A stretch of DNA of 64,000 bases from Chromera velia (GCA_018398765.1 JAHBMJ010003630.1:24510-88509); one strand, 5' to 3'. Positions 23,714-35,345 are shown, counted from the first letter of the stretch. The notes: a model not told the origin generated them from the sequence alone. Program-made: numbers and translations.

Positions 23714-24569
23714 CATGCTGTCTAAACCTGCCTGGGGCGACCCCAGGTAGTTTTGCCTAAGTTTATATAGAGCTGCCTGGGGCGACGCCTCAAGCAGTTG
23801 TTGAGAGTTGCCTGGGACGAAGGTCGGTGCCTTGTCGTCATGAACTACGGTGCACGTGCCCGACCGGGTTCGTGTGAGGGACGCGCCGATGCGACCTCGC
23901 GATCTATATGTGCATGCCGCGTATTAACGGTCCGACCGGGTCATGCAGACCGGCAGTAACTTTTTGTTCGGCGGTCGCGATCAGCGATAGATACCAGTGA
24001 ATACACATTAAGTTGACGGTTGCTTTCAACTTTTGTCTCTTCTCACTCTTGTCACTGGAGATGCACATCATTGCACATCATTGTACATCCATTGATTAAG
24101 TAAACTCACTGATTGATTCCGCACTTGGCCTTCCCGCTTGTCTGGGAGATGCCAATCCAAGTAAACAAAAAGTGACACATGCAACTTTGCATTGTTTATA
24201 AACTTATCGCAGAGTGGAAATTTACTCTGGAAAATTATTCAGAAAATTTGATTTAATTCTTTTTCATAAAATAATATCTAGAATTATATAAAAATTTTGA
24301 TTTATTGATTCAATTTGAAACATTGTAAATAAATCTTTAAAGTTACGTTCAAATAATTTTATACTAAATCCTAGAATAAAGGCATTTTTAAACTTTGTTC
24401 AACGTTTTTCATACTATAGAGAGAATGTAGAAAGACCCCTTGACTGCCTGGGGTACCGCAGGCGGTCCGTAAAGACCGCCTGGGGAAGGTCATACATAAG
24501 ACCCCAGGCGGCCCGTCAGGGCCGCCTGAGGTCAGCGCAGGCAGTCATTCTAAAAGTTTAGACAGTATG
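23714..24569. mobile_element. Non-autonomous DNA transposon with 8 bp target duplication
   Basis: The termini are CATGCTGTCTAAAC (left) and, reverse-complemented, CATACTGTCTAAAC (right): 13 of 14 bases match. ACTTATTT lies directly outside both ends (23706-23713 and 24570-24577), a perfect 8 bp target duplication. Subterminal GCCTGGGG/CCCCAGGC motifs form inverted repeats at each end. The AT-rich core has no ORF. The 8 bp duplication is typical of hAT-type elements (family knowledge), but the ends are not a textbook hAT terminus. Confidence 0.85.
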
Positions 24570-24577
24570 ACTTATTT

Positions 24578-26912
24578 CTTTCTAAAATCATAGTTACTCA
24601 CATGACTATCTGATTTCAAATCAGAAGAGCAATTTGGAAGAGGTTTGAAAGAACGTCCAGTGAAGTTAAGTCTGAAAATGAGTTGAGTACATGAGTCGAA
24701 CTGAGCGTATCCTATGAGATTCCTCTCTGTGGTGGCGCCTCAACTTTTTTTTTGCAGGCTCCGCGGCGGCGCGGCTCCGCCGCGGAGTGGACCTTTTTGC
24801 TGGGCCTGGCCGCCCCGCGGCGGCACGCCACGGGGCTCCACACATCCTGCACCGCGCCGCTCCACAGCCAAGTGAGGTGGCTCCATGACCCCGCAGCGTT
24901 TACCCACAAACGCCGCGGGCTTTACAGGCATCAGACCAGGAGGAATTTGTAGAGGTGAAATTTTCTGAAGGAAGTTGAGACGGGTCTGTGACCCTACATC
25001 CCCTCTGTCTCTTTTCTCTCTCTTTTAATTGTCCAACCTCTTGTGAAGCTACGATTGATCAGCTGTATCAAAATGATCGAAGTCACGCCTATTTTTGTTG
25101 CTGGTAGTCGTAGGATGGAACAAATCGACAAACTAAGTTGGATCCGCGTCTCATATATATATGGGGACGCGGCATGCATGAAAAAACCCTCAATCATCGG
25201 TCTGCGAAGAACTGTTTTCGAAGGCCCAAAGTGCCATAGCAGTCTCTGGCACTGCATGCATCTTGATTGCCCTCATCAGAAAGGAACTCTCTAAAAGGGC
25301 CCAGCGCTCTCTGAATGTTAGCGGTCAGCCGGGGACTCGGCCCACCGCGCTCCAGAATTTTGATTGAGGTTTTTGCGCTCCAAAAGAAAATTTTTACCTA
25401 TTTTAACTTTTTTTTTAAAAAAAAAACATCCAATTCATAATTCAGTTTTGTTTCACTTTTTTTTGGAATATAACATTTTGAATTGTAGTTTGCATATATT
25501 TCACTTTTTGACCACTCTCTACCATACTCTATCACTCTTTCAGGTACTTTCAGGAGTCAGGATTACTATCTAGAAAAGTTAAGATAGTTAAAGATGGTAG
25601 TGTAGATAGTTGTAACATTCTTTAAGACTTGTCTACTATATTCCACTGTCATTTTTCTCTCCTCAGAGTCTACTATAGGTAAGTTTATTAAAGAAACTCC
25701 CTAAAACTTAATTTTAGAGACTTTTAAAGACTTATATGGACCTTAAAAATGTTTAGATGATTCAACTCAGTAATACTCAGAAATGATAGAAATGGTTCAT
25801 CGCAGGAGAAACAATCTCACAGGGCAGTCTTTTTTAAGATGTCCAGAATAAGGACGGGAAAAGGTGCATTCTAGAAAAAGTGCATTCCTCGCTAGGATGC
25901 ATTCTCAAAAAATGCACCAGATGCACCTAATTTGCACCTATGCACCTAGATGCACCTGATAGGTGCATTGTGTGGAGCAAAGAGATTGTTTTAAGAGTCG
26001 AATGTCCAGGTGAAGATGCAGCAGCTGATGTGGCCCTTCACTAGCGCTGGGTTTTCCAGTCTCGCATGCAAAGATGCATAAAAAGCAAAGGGAATACTTG
26101 GGCCGGATGCTACACGTTCAAACAGCGGTGCTGCGCGCGGTCAAAAAAAGATGAAATCAAAATAGAAGATGCACTATCGGAATAAGTAAGAAGGAAAGAA
26201 AAACTCAAGGATTGAATCCGGAATAACAGTTTTGAAAACCGAAACGGAAGATCTATTTCGGTGAAGCTTGATTAATTACATGATCTCTGAAGCTAAGATG
26301 GTTGACGGATCCTCAGACGGCAGGTGACCTGCACACGTCTTTGTCAAAAAATTGAGATACTGAGGTTAAGGCGACCCCTCCCTGAGTCGATTTGGGAAGA
26401 TCCCAATCTTTTCCACTCATAAAAGAAGAGACCTTATGCAGAGCATAAGTCACTTCAGCAGAGCCGAGCTGACGGTCAGTAATCCACTCAGGTGCGCCAA
26501 GCGCCACCCAGTAGAGAAATTGACATCAGATCCAGCCACCTCCTGAGCGCAAAAATCTCACTGCCCTTGTCTTCTTCTTTCTGAGCGTAGTGCACAGAGA
26601 CGACAGAGGGGGCCGATCTGCCGGGACGGTAGGACGCAGTCTGAAAGGCAGAGACACACACAGGTTGGCAAGCTTTGAAAAAAAAAAAGTTGGTCACGAT
26701 AAGACCATGAATAGTGAAACAACCGCCAGAACGAAACGGATACAAAAAGAGACAGAAGCTGTTGCTCAGAGAGCACAGCAGAAACAAATCAAAAGAGGCA
26801 GCATTGTCATCTCAAAAATTCTCTTTGGCATAGAAACGTTAAGTCCTGCACTCCAATTCTCTTCCCCTTTGCTTGTTCCTCCACAAACAGGTCTGGGACG
26901 CATTGGAACACC
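24578..26912. other. Intergenic with GC-rich island and GGTGCA repeats
   Basis: A GC-rich island with CCGCGG hairpins lies at about 24728-24935. From 25850 to 25975 there is a cluster of GGTGCA/TGCACC motifs starting GGACGGGAAAAGGTGCA, a relative of the 4828-7087 element ends; a similar cluster in opposite orientation occurs at about 36910-37015. No gene was supported. Confidence 0.45.
26080..26249 (+). repeat. Dispersed ~170 bp repeat, copy A
   Basis: The block from AAAAGCAAAGGGAATACTTG to GAAAACCGAAACGGAA matches 34778-34947 in the same orientation with scattered substitutions. It has no coding character. Confidence 0.85.
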
Positions 26913-28799
26913 ATGGCCCCAAAGCAGAAGGCCATTAAGAAGAAGGCGGGGGAGAGTGCCCCCAAAGCCGCACCACCCCCACCAGCTGAGCAGAAGAAAA
27001 AAACGATAACCGCTGCGCAAGCCAAAGCGGCTGCAGCCAAGGTGAAGAAATTGAAGGAGCAGCTCGAAACTGCGGAGAAAGAACAGGAGGCAATGAACGA
27101 AGAAGAGTCAGACGAGGGAGGGGAGGATGGAGGAGACGAAGAGTCCCCAGAGGAAGCTGCCTTCTGAGGTTTCCTGACAAAAGCAGCAGAGGAGAAGGAC
27201 AAAGCAGCAGGGAAGGCCCTCCGTTCTAAAAAGGGGAACGCAATGGTTGCCTTCCTGTCCCAACTTCTGAAATTGAAGGAGGACATAAAAGAGACAAAGA
27301 AAGGACAGTCGGGAGCAGCAGCAGCAGCCGTCAACGCTGACAGCGAAATCCAAGTGAACGATACGGGGCTCCTTGGAGGAGGCATCCATGAGCCTCCCCC
27401 CCATATGATCCCATACAGCAGCAGCCACTGCCTAAAGGCCCACTGAAGCGTTTCCGTACACCTGTCCTCAACGAAGAGGGGAGAAGAGCGAAGAGACATG
27501 CTTCGGGGGTCCAGGCTGGCCAGCTGCCTGAATAGATATAGGGCATGAGCAAACAGAATGCCGTCCAGGTGTTCCGAACTCTGTGTGGAGAAAAAAACAA
27601 ATACGAAGATGATGAAGATGACCCCATTCCGGTGATCCCCCCCCAGGAGAGCACAGAGCTTAACGAAGCCATAGCAGCAGAAGCAGGAGAACTGAGAGCC
27701 ATCGTTCCCTACGTAGTCTTGGGTGTGCTAGCAGTCGGGGCAATCCTCACGAAGCCCCCAGCAAAGAAGGGCACGTGTCACCCTGACATTGTCGCTCTGA
27801 AAGTATCAAAGCTTCAAAGAGGACATCACACAGCACCAAGCCAAGCGGTTCATCGAGGACGGAACTCCCCAAAAAGTAGCAGCACGACACCAGGTTCCCC
27901 CACCCGACACTGACCTTCCGAAGATTGAGTGGTGGGTGAGGGTGTTGAGAAAAGCGCTGGCAGATGCAGTCGAATCCCTGAAGCAGGCCCACCGAGACCA
28001 CAGAGAAGCGGTGATGAAGGTATAGAGAGAGCTCGCAGTGACAGCGATGCACAAAGCAGCCGAAGACGTGAAAAACCTTTCCCTTGTGCTCTGACGTCTC
28101 ACTGCCTATGAGGCAGCAGATTTACGAATCAACAACAGTCGCTCAGCCTCCTCGATTCTCATCTGCTCAACAGTAGCAGACAGGATGAAACTTCTCGTAA
28201 GGGGGAAGCTGGGTACCGCCTCTGTGCAGCTCTCTCCCGATATGTTGCACATCGCCCTCTTTTCCCTTGCCGACATGGTCTTAGAGTACATCAAGGGAGG
28301 GAAAACCCCCTCAGCTAATCCCGCTTTGCTGCCTCCTTCACAAGCAGGCATAGAGAAAGGGGGTCAAAAGGACAGGCAGGCAGGAGGAAGCAGAGGGGTG
28401 CAGCATGACTTCGGAGCCAGCAGCAGTAGCAGACGACCCACGCTCTGGTGTCTCTGATGTGATAATCATGCACCAAAGCTCAACCTGCCCAGAGCCCTGG
28501 AAGATAAGCACTCGACTGCCCAGTGTCCAAAGGATGACATGCCTCTGCTGTGCACATAGCCTGTGTGTCAAAGCATGGACCTGCCCCTTCGCCACAAGGC
28601 GAACGGACACATCTGCAAGGCAGTGCACGCCACCGCACAGAGCATCTGGAGAGCGTCGGTCGCGCCCTCCCTGCATGGTCAGGAGGGGGGGAAAGTCTCT
28701 GCTGCGAGGGGCAACACCGACTCGAGAGCCCCTCCGAACGGGGAAAAGGTCCAGTGCAGCGTAGTGCAAGGAAAAGGAAAGAAGGGGGTATTGGGCTGA
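26913..28799 (+). pseudogene. Decayed Lys/Ala/Glu-rich element ORF with Cys/His C-terminus
   Basis: A frame opens at ATG 26913 with a Lys/Ala-rich coiled-coil-like start (KVKKLKEQLETAEKEQ), passes TGA 27165-27167 and continues to about 27395. There a run of C changes the frame; the next block (about 27400-27800) carries TAG 27531 and TAG 27537. A second frame change near 27790 leads to a block from 27801 to TGA 28797-28799 with TAG 28023, TGA 28092, TGA 28455 and TAG 28557. Late Cys/His spacing (CDNH, then HSTAQCPKDD) recalls a zinc knuckle but is not diagnostic. The arrangement, basic start to Cys/His end, parallels the locus at 18105-22820, though similarity was not established. It is probably an inactive mobile-element gene. 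Confidence 0.5.
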
Positions 28800-30185
28800 C
28801 GTCAGGTCAGGGGAGAGGGATGACAGAAGGGACGGAGGCCGGGATTTGAGCGCCAAACAAGTAGGCCCGAAAGATCTTTCTGTCCCTTTCTGCATCTCTT
28901 TCTGATCCTCCTCAAACGCTGTGTATCGATCTGATTCACTTGCCATGTTCCCTCTCTTCCTGTGTCGCTATGCCCTGCTCCTTTCTACCTGACATGCAAG
29001 CAAGGAAGGAGGGGAGAGAAGGAATGAATAGGAGGCCTGACAGAGCAGGCTGAGACAGCTCTCCTGGAGACCAGGGCATGAACATGTCTAACTTCCATGA
29101 TTTTTTTCTGTTCCATCGATCCAACGTCCCCCTTCTCAACCGTTTTATCAATGACCAAACGAATGAATTCATAAGAAAAGATTGAATGGACAAGTGAATA
29201 TACGAATGACTAGAGATCGGAATGAATGGATGGACAAAAAAGTGAATGAATGAATGAATGAATGAATAAATGAGTCAATGAATGAATGGGAGAGTGATTG
29301 AATGAACGTGCTGTGCAGACGTCGATCGGAGATGCGCTCTACCAGCATACGGTGTACAGAGTTCCCAGTTGGGTCAATTTGTCTGGCTCGCGATACAAAT
29401 CGCCGGGGCGCCGACTCAAAAGGAAAGGATGGGTTAAAGAGCTGCTCAGCATATGTATTATTTATTCAATTTTTGCTTTTTGCTTCATTCAAAATTTGCC
29501 GCCTCTCCCTGTGTGTGTCTGGGTGGTGAAGAGGGCAATTGAAAGAAGATTCGGAAACGAGCGCGCAACGATAAGAGATCGTCAGCGCTCATTGACAAAA
29601 TTATGCTGCATGTTGTGTGTGTTCATGAGTAACACGCAAATTGACTTTCTGCATGATGCTGCGAACTGAGCCTGACCAGACAGACGAAAAAGAAATTACA
29701 AAAAAGCGGACTTCCCGGAGGGATGTGCGTTAGAGATGATTGATCGGTCTCTCTATTATCCACCTTCGCTCTCTGGTTCTGTCTGAAGACAGAATGAGAA
29801 AACCAGAGAAAAAGACAGACAAACTGGAGAAAACATACTTTTACACACATACAGAGAGAAAAAGAGTGGAAAACCAGAGAGAAACACAGCAAACATGAGA
29901 CGAGAAACAGATGGTTTGCTACTATTGGCTACATGAGGCTGCAGTCAAACCGGGACTGATGAAAGACTATATAAAGCCAGTCAAGAACTTACATATCACA
30001 AAACCTGATACACAGAGTGTGTTTCCTCATCCGTCTTGAATATTCTTGAATTTATTACCAGATTCTAAAGAAATTAAAAGAATTAGAATTAAAATAAACT
30101 CAAACAATTATAAAAGCTAAGCATATAGTTAAACTTACTCTAAATAAATTAGATATTAAAATGAAATTAGACTATATTAAAGTCT
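28800..30185. other. Intergenic; one unexplained 123-codon ORF
   Basis: An open frame on the plus strand at 29298-29669 (123 codons) has mixed composition and no recognised motif; it may be fortuitous. Around 29170-29300 there are GAATGAATGAAT tetramers. From 30000 the sequence turns strongly AT-rich. Confidence 0.35.
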
Positions 30186-30620
30186 AAAGTCGTTATGCTC
30201 GAAATCGAATTCGTATGATGACAGCAGATTCGATTACATGATGTGCATATTGTTTATGCTAATATATTAAAGTAAAATTAACTTAAAAGCTATAAATTTA
30301 TGTATTTGCAAATATAAGTTGTCCTAAAACTTGCCTTCAATAGTATCATTTTTTAAAAATATATACAAATCTAGCAATGTGCTAGGCAATGTGTTTATAA
30401 TCAATCAACCAATCAATCAATCAATAAGAAAATTAAAAACAATTTAAAAAAGATATTTTTTAGAAGAACAATTCATATATATTAACCATTTATCCATATA
30501 TTATTAAATGTATATATATATACTAGTATATATATAAGTTCTAGTGTATATATAGAAGTATATGCATACATAATACTAAAAAACCATTTTAATGGAAGCT
30601 CCATATGTGTGTTGAAAGCT

Positions 30621-31013
30621 TTAAAATAAATCAGAATGCTGAGAGCTGTCGCTACTACCTGAGTCGGAATGGGAATCCGCCATTGCGGCCGCGTCACTGC
30701 AAAGAATCACTTTTCCTTCTCGCCACTTGGGATTTACATTTTTTCTCAGTCTGATCTTTCCTTCATCAATTCGCTGATTGACTTGTTTCTCTGCCTCTCT
30801 CACAATGTACGTTCGCAAAACATAATTTTGTCTAAAGAGTTCATCTTTGAGGCCAAACATTAACACTTGTTCTTCTTTCAAGAACTGTACCCACGGTTTG
30901 CTCCACTTCCCCCCTTTCTTCTTCGCTCCGTCAGCATCCTCTGCCTCGCATACCTGCCAGCCGAGGCAATACTTTTTGTTTGGCCACTTAGCTGCGGTGT
31001 CCTCCTGGAGGCC
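30621..31013 (-). CDS. Unrecognised Lys-rich protein segment (C-terminal exon)
   Basis: A frame of about 130 codons opens after a plausible acceptor (CTCCAG/GAG near 31013) and ends with TGA at 30621-30623. It reads through KWPNKKYCLGWQVCEAED, GGKWSKPWVQFLKEEQ and KNVNPKWREGKVILC, then a Ser/Asp-rich acidic tail ending SSQHSDLF. Composition is protein-like but no family was recognised. There is no ATG at its start, so upstream exons are needed; the region upstream also carries the plus-strand gene at 31151, and the two would overlap or share a promoter. A possible acceptor (TTCTTTGCAG) inside it near 30700 allows an alternative short last exon. Confidence 0.45.
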   Translation of the reverse strand, partial: GLQEDTAAKWPNKKYCLGWQVCEAEDADGAKKKGGKWSKPWVQFLKEEQVLMFGLKDELFRQNYVLRTYIVREAEKQVNQRIDEGKIRLRKNVNPKWREGKVILCSDAAAMADSHSDSGSSDSSQHSDLF

Positions 31014-31150
31014 AAGGTGGCAACGCCATCAAGTCGGGGCTGGCCGCAGGCCAAGGAGCTCCGAAAAGGGGGACTGGGCGTGGTGGTGGCAGCCGGGGTG
31101 GTCGCGGGTGAGGGAGGGCTAAGGGGAAGAAGAGAGTTCCCGATACCTAC

Positions 31151-31927
31151 ATGGAGGACGACTTCCTCGTCATGGATAGCGGCGGCCAGGACTACACCAT
31201 GACAGGGGACTACGACGACGCTGCTGACGAAGACTACATTCCACCTGAAGCACAGGTCTGTTGGAAGAAACCTTGTCTTTTTTCTTTTTACGGAAATTCT
31301 GCCAGTGATAGCCAGTGATGGAAGCATATGCGTGGACTCGTGGACTTTTCAAACACAGAACATCACAAAATAGGCTTTTTTTTAGAGAGAAAGCTCGTTC
31401 ACATCAGATTTTCCTTTGTGACTCCATCTCATTGAATCCTGCTTCGTTTTTTGACAATCAAAACTTTTTTTGAAGTCAGACTTCCTTTTTCTTGAATTCA
31501 TGCGTTTGTTTTAGTTTTTTCATCAATTCTTTATACTGTTTTCATGCAGCATTCGAAAAAAACCCTGAAGAGAAATTTCACTGCGGGGTCAAATCCGGAG
31601 GAACCGAAGATTCAAAGAGGCCAGTGCACGATTGATAAGCTGGATGGCGTTCGAACAACGAAGGGTGGGCACCAGATTGTCCCCGGAATGGCCGCCCTCT
31701 CACTGTCAGGTGCTCCGCAGATGAGGGCCGGTTTCCAACGTCTGAACCCCCAGTCCGCCCGCCTCACCAATGCCCCCTTTGCCAGCACCCGCAACCCGAA
31801 CACGGTTATCCCTCGAGGTGATCCTACTCAGATCCCCGCATCAGCAGCGGCAACAAGAGCCCATGCACAAGCCTCGGCATCGGCCTCTTCTTTGTCTTTG
31901 GGCGGGCAAGCCCGCTCTTTTGTTTGA
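31151..31927 (+). CDS. Small two-exon protein, unrecognised
   Basis: Exon 1 (31151-31255, 35 codons) is acidic, starting MEDDFLVMDSGGQDY, and ends CAG/GTCTGT. Exon 2 (31550-31927) starts after TTTTCATGCAG and is in phase 0, giving 160 residues. It has a basic middle (HSKKTLKRNF) and an Ala/Ser-rich end (TRAHAQASASASSL). The same frame extends upstream of the chosen ATG through an Arg/Gly-rich stretch (GRGGGSRGGRG), but a TGA at 31109-31111 separates them, so either the start is at 31151 or the longer frame has been broken. The stop lies within the first unit of a 69 bp tandem repeat. No known domain was recognised. Confidence 0.5.
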
Positions 31928-32150
31928 GTGTTCTTTTGCCTCGGTATATTGTCCTCTTCTTCGTCTTCGAGGGGGTAAGCCCGCTCTTTTGTTTGAGTGT
32001 TCTTTCGCCTCGGTATATTGTCTTCTTCTTCGTCTTCGAGGGGGCAAGCCCGCTCTTTTATTTGAGTGTTCTTTCGCCTCGGCATATTGTCTTCTTCTTC
32101 ATCTTCGAGGGGGCAAGCCCGCTCTTTTATTTGAGTGTTCTTTCTGGATG
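31903..32150. repeat. 69 bp tandem repeat, 3-4 units
   Basis: AAGCCCGCTC starts at 31908, 31977, 32046 and 32115, exactly 69 bp apart. Because 69 is a multiple of three, both strands stay open: the minus strand encodes 23-residue units such as ERACPLEDEEEDNIPRRKNT. Confidence 0.95.
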
Positions 32151-33435
32151 TTCTTTGCGTGATATGTTTGGTGTGTTCCTTTTTTTTCTTTTCTTTTTTC
32201 TTTTCTGGGGCGCTTTGGGGGAGGAGGGGGGGTTGCTCGTGATTTGGGGCTCGGTTTTGCTACGTGCGCTCCGCTGTTTTAGCTTTTGCGCTGTCGTGCG
32301 CTAGATGCGCTGGTAAATGTCTTCTCATTTTGGTGAAGTTTTTGTTTGCACAAATCTCCCCCCCCGGCTTCCGCCGCCGGGATCTGCCGGGGGAGGTTTT
32401 TCTGCCTTTTTGTGAAAACCGATCGTGATTGGCATCGTGGGTAGTCACTGCGGCAAAGAACTCGTCTCTACCTTCTTCTTTGCCCTCGTTTCTTCCTTTA
32501 TCTTGCTTTGTTTCCATATGTGCACAGCATTCAACGTATGAATTCGGCGTGCGGATGTGCTGAGCTCTTATGTCCCCTTGCATGTTCGCAAAGGTCTTGC
32601 GCTTCTTCCTGCTACCACTGAGGCAAGATGGTGCTGATTGCTCAACGATATAGGTATTAGGGAGTATCCAGTTGTTGCGAGCTGGCGCTTTCGATTGCCC
32701 TTTTCTTCCAATCTAGGATCCTTCCTTTTTGGAAGCAAACAAACGTTAAGTGTGATTTCTTATACTTGGCCACAGCGTAACTAGCCCCTGACCGGCTTTA
32801 ATTGATTCAGTCTATATAAATATATAATTTAGGGTTGTTTTAATTCCGTAAAAGCAAAACAATGCTGGAAAAAAGTGCATATAAAATTTATATTTGCATT
32901 CTATATGAATTTTAATGAAACATAATTTTAGATTTATATTGAACAGTTATATTTCTATATTTTTAATTATTATTGAAATCGCATACAGAAATTCTTTTTA
33001 CATGAAGGTTAATAAAATTGTTTTCATGAATCTGCTGTCAGCATACGAATCCGATTTCAAGCATAGCGACTTTCTAAAGTTGTAATCCCTAGAATTTAAA
33101 ATCAATTGATTGATTGATTATCAGATTGATTCATTAATGCAAACTGATCGTGACTGTTTTATTATAACAATTTACGGTGTTCGTCACTGTTCGATATGTA
33201 CAGACCTCAGCGAACTGAGCGAAGATTGAAGTTTCTGGTGAAATCCATGTATTGTATCCGGAGGACTAGTTAGTAGTTTTCTGCTAAAGTGCCAAATGTA
33301 GTCGTACTAATAGCCAAATGTCTCACAGATAGCTTCGACAGAAAGCGCTTAGATGTATCAAGACCGTGCTCTACCCCGGGCAGTATAGAATGAGTGCTTA
33401 GCTGGCTCGTGCAAACCCTTCGTTAAGACAGTAAA
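32151..33435. other. Spacer, no gene recognised
   Basis: It contains a GC-rich imperfect hairpin (CCGGCTTCCGCCGCCGG, about 32363-32379), then AT-rich DNA from about 32780 to 33180 with TTGATTGATTGATT and the right inverted repeat at 33028-33073. Confidence 0.4.
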
Positions 33436-34157
33436 ATGGCTGGCCATTCCATTAGATTGCTCCTTTTTGTAGCCTCCATTGCCAAGCATGGTGGGGAACA
33501 AGTTAAAAGAAAGGGCAAGGACAGAAGGAAAAGGGCGGCAAAAAAGATCGTGGAGGGTGCCTGGCTGTCCGACTGGTTGAAAAAAGAAACTACGAACGTT
33601 AGAGACAGAGACGGAGTTTTCCTCCACCTTGCAGATCTCTCCGGGCCCCTTTCCAGTCAAAGACTCCGACCAGATAGCGTTTGGCTATACACCTTCTGTG
33701 TGAAAGGAAATGGCGTCCGAGAAGTGAAATGATAGAGCGCAGTGTTGAACCTCTGCCAAAGAGTCTGCTGCAGTCCTTTGCAGGCTTCCGTGTGCTTTTC
33801 AGGGCTCTTACAGGGAGAGATATAGATAGAACCCAACTAGAACGGCTGTGCGATAAATGTTTGTCCCCCTTGCGTATGATCAAAGATGAGGTTCATGTTC
33901 TCACGGAGTGTAAGGACACAGAAAGGGAACGGAACAGGCTAAAAGAACTGTACGAAATTGCGAAGCAGAGAGCGCCCATTGACATAAGAATACAGATTGC
34001 ACAACGCGTTGCAGGTGCAACCAGGAGGGGCACTTCTGATAATGAGAAGAAAATGAAGGATATGGTGTTGCTGTTGTATACAATCCTGCCTAGAAGCGGT
34101 TCCAAAGCTATAGCCGACTGTCTCAAGAAGGTCTATTCTGTCAATAAGGCAAGTTAA
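33436..34157 (+). pseudogene. LINE-like reverse transcriptase ORF, C-terminal remnant
   Basis: Two overlapping frames (33436-33732 and about 33700-34157) form one protein-like region with a frame change near 33710-33730. The second frame has LCDKCLSP followed by DEVHVLTEC and a run of Arg/Glu, the CxxC...HxxxxC arrangement found after the reverse transcriptase domain in many non-LTR retrotransposons (family knowledge). FAGFRVLFRALTGRD just upstream fits the short region that precedes this motif. The catalytic reverse transcriptase motifs are not present, so this is a 5'-truncated copy, as is usual for LINEs. Downstream there is a short (TCA)n run near 34290-34305 but no poly(A). Confidence 0.55.
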
Positions 34158-34542
34158 GGCGAATCAATCTGACTGGCATGCAGGCTTCCTCACCCCCCCT
34201 CCCTATGAATGTGTGCTCTGGGTTGTCCTCAAAGCCTTATTAGTGGCTTGGAATTTGGCGTCGCTAAATCTAGGATTTAACCCTCAATCATCATCATCAT
34301 CATCATTATCAAACCTTTCTTGACCAGCCTAGATAGGTTTGATCTATCCATATTAATATATGTGATATAAGCAAACGTACTGCACACTTGTAGATACCCC
34401 CATGCAGAGACCATGCATGTACCACATACAAACAGAGCCAGCTTATAGTATACAATTCAAATAAAGCGCCAAGAGCGCTTTATGAATGCCTATAAGCATG
34501 CTGCTGTTTTATGTATTACAGATTGGGGACCTGCTTCAGACT

Positions 34543-34778
34543 GGGAGCTGCGTAGGATCTCCGTAGGCGGCTGGACATAAAAAATGACCAGCTCTATGCA
34601 GAGTATCAGCAAGCGTAGAGCAACTTTACAACCGGAACCGCCTTCACGACTTGTCGGAGTCACCCTCCGCCAAGGCGCTCCGCCAAGGCGTAAATCCTAC
34701 GTTCAAGGCTTCTAGCGGGACCCTTAGACTATACAGAAAAGTATAAGGCGTAAGCAGTGATAAGCTAGAGTTTGAATG
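34543..34778 (+). repeat. Dispersed ~225 bp repeat, copy 1
   Basis: It runs from GGGAGCTGCGTAGGATCTCC to GCTAGAGTTTGAATG and is repeated at 35123-35345. This copy has an extra CTCCGCCAAGGCG unit. GTTCAAGGC near its end fits a pol III B-box consensus, but no A-box was found. Confidence 0.85.
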
Positions 34779-34947
34779 AAAAGCAAAGGGAATACTTGGA
34801 CCGGATGCTACATGTTCAAACGGCGGTGCTGCACGCGGTCAAGAAAAGATGAAATCAAAATAAAAGATTCACTATCAGAATAAGGAAGAAGGAAAGAAAG
34901 ACTCAAGGATTGAATCCGGAATGACAGTTTCGAAAACCGAAACGGAA
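34778..34947 (+). repeat. Dispersed ~170 bp repeat, copy B
   Basis: Same-orientation copy of 26080-26249, directly abutting the end of the 34543-34778 repeat. Confidence 0.85.
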
Positions 34948-35122
34948 CCCACCCTCCTACCACATCTGACATACGCTCTTTGAATGCACACCTGATAAGA
35001 GCAATCACTCGAGTAGTGAACCTGGTACTCAGGGAAGGACTATTCCATTCTGGTTGTGAAAGGTGATGTTTAACGTTAGCAGACAGAGAAGTATGAACCG
35101 GAGATTCCAAAAGACGCGGAGT

Positions 35123-35345
35123 GGGAGCCACATGGGATCTCCGTAGGCGACCGGATGTAAAAAGTGACCAGCTCTACACAGAGTATCAGCAAGCATAGAG
35201 TAACTTTACAACCGGAACCGCCTTTACAACTTGTCGGAGTCACCCTCCGCCAAGGCGTAAATCCTATGTTCGAGGCTTCTAGTGGGACCCTTAGACTATA
35301 CAGAAAAGTATAAGACGCAAGCAGTGATAAGCTAGAGTTTGAATG
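35123..35345 (+). repeat. Dispersed ~225 bp repeat, copy 2
   Basis: Matches 34543-34778 in the same orientation, with GTTCGAGGC at the corresponding B-box-like position. Confidence 0.85.

Larger units (their letters stand above)
30186..33073. repeat. 2.9 kb segment bounded by 46 bp inverted repeats
   Basis: The sequence at 30186-30232 (AGTCGTTATGCTCGAAATCG... to ...GACAGCAGATTC) is found in inverted orientation at 33028-33073 with few differences. AT-rich flanks sit on both sides, and the enclosed, more GC-rich part holds two opposed coding units (30621-31013 minus, 31151-31927 plus). This could be a mobile element carrying genes, or two separate insertions of one repeat. Confidence 0.6.

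Noticed and set aside
29298-29669. Confident gene call for the 123-codon ORF
   Set aside because: No motif, no splice partners and no neighbour context; kept only as a note in the spacer entry.
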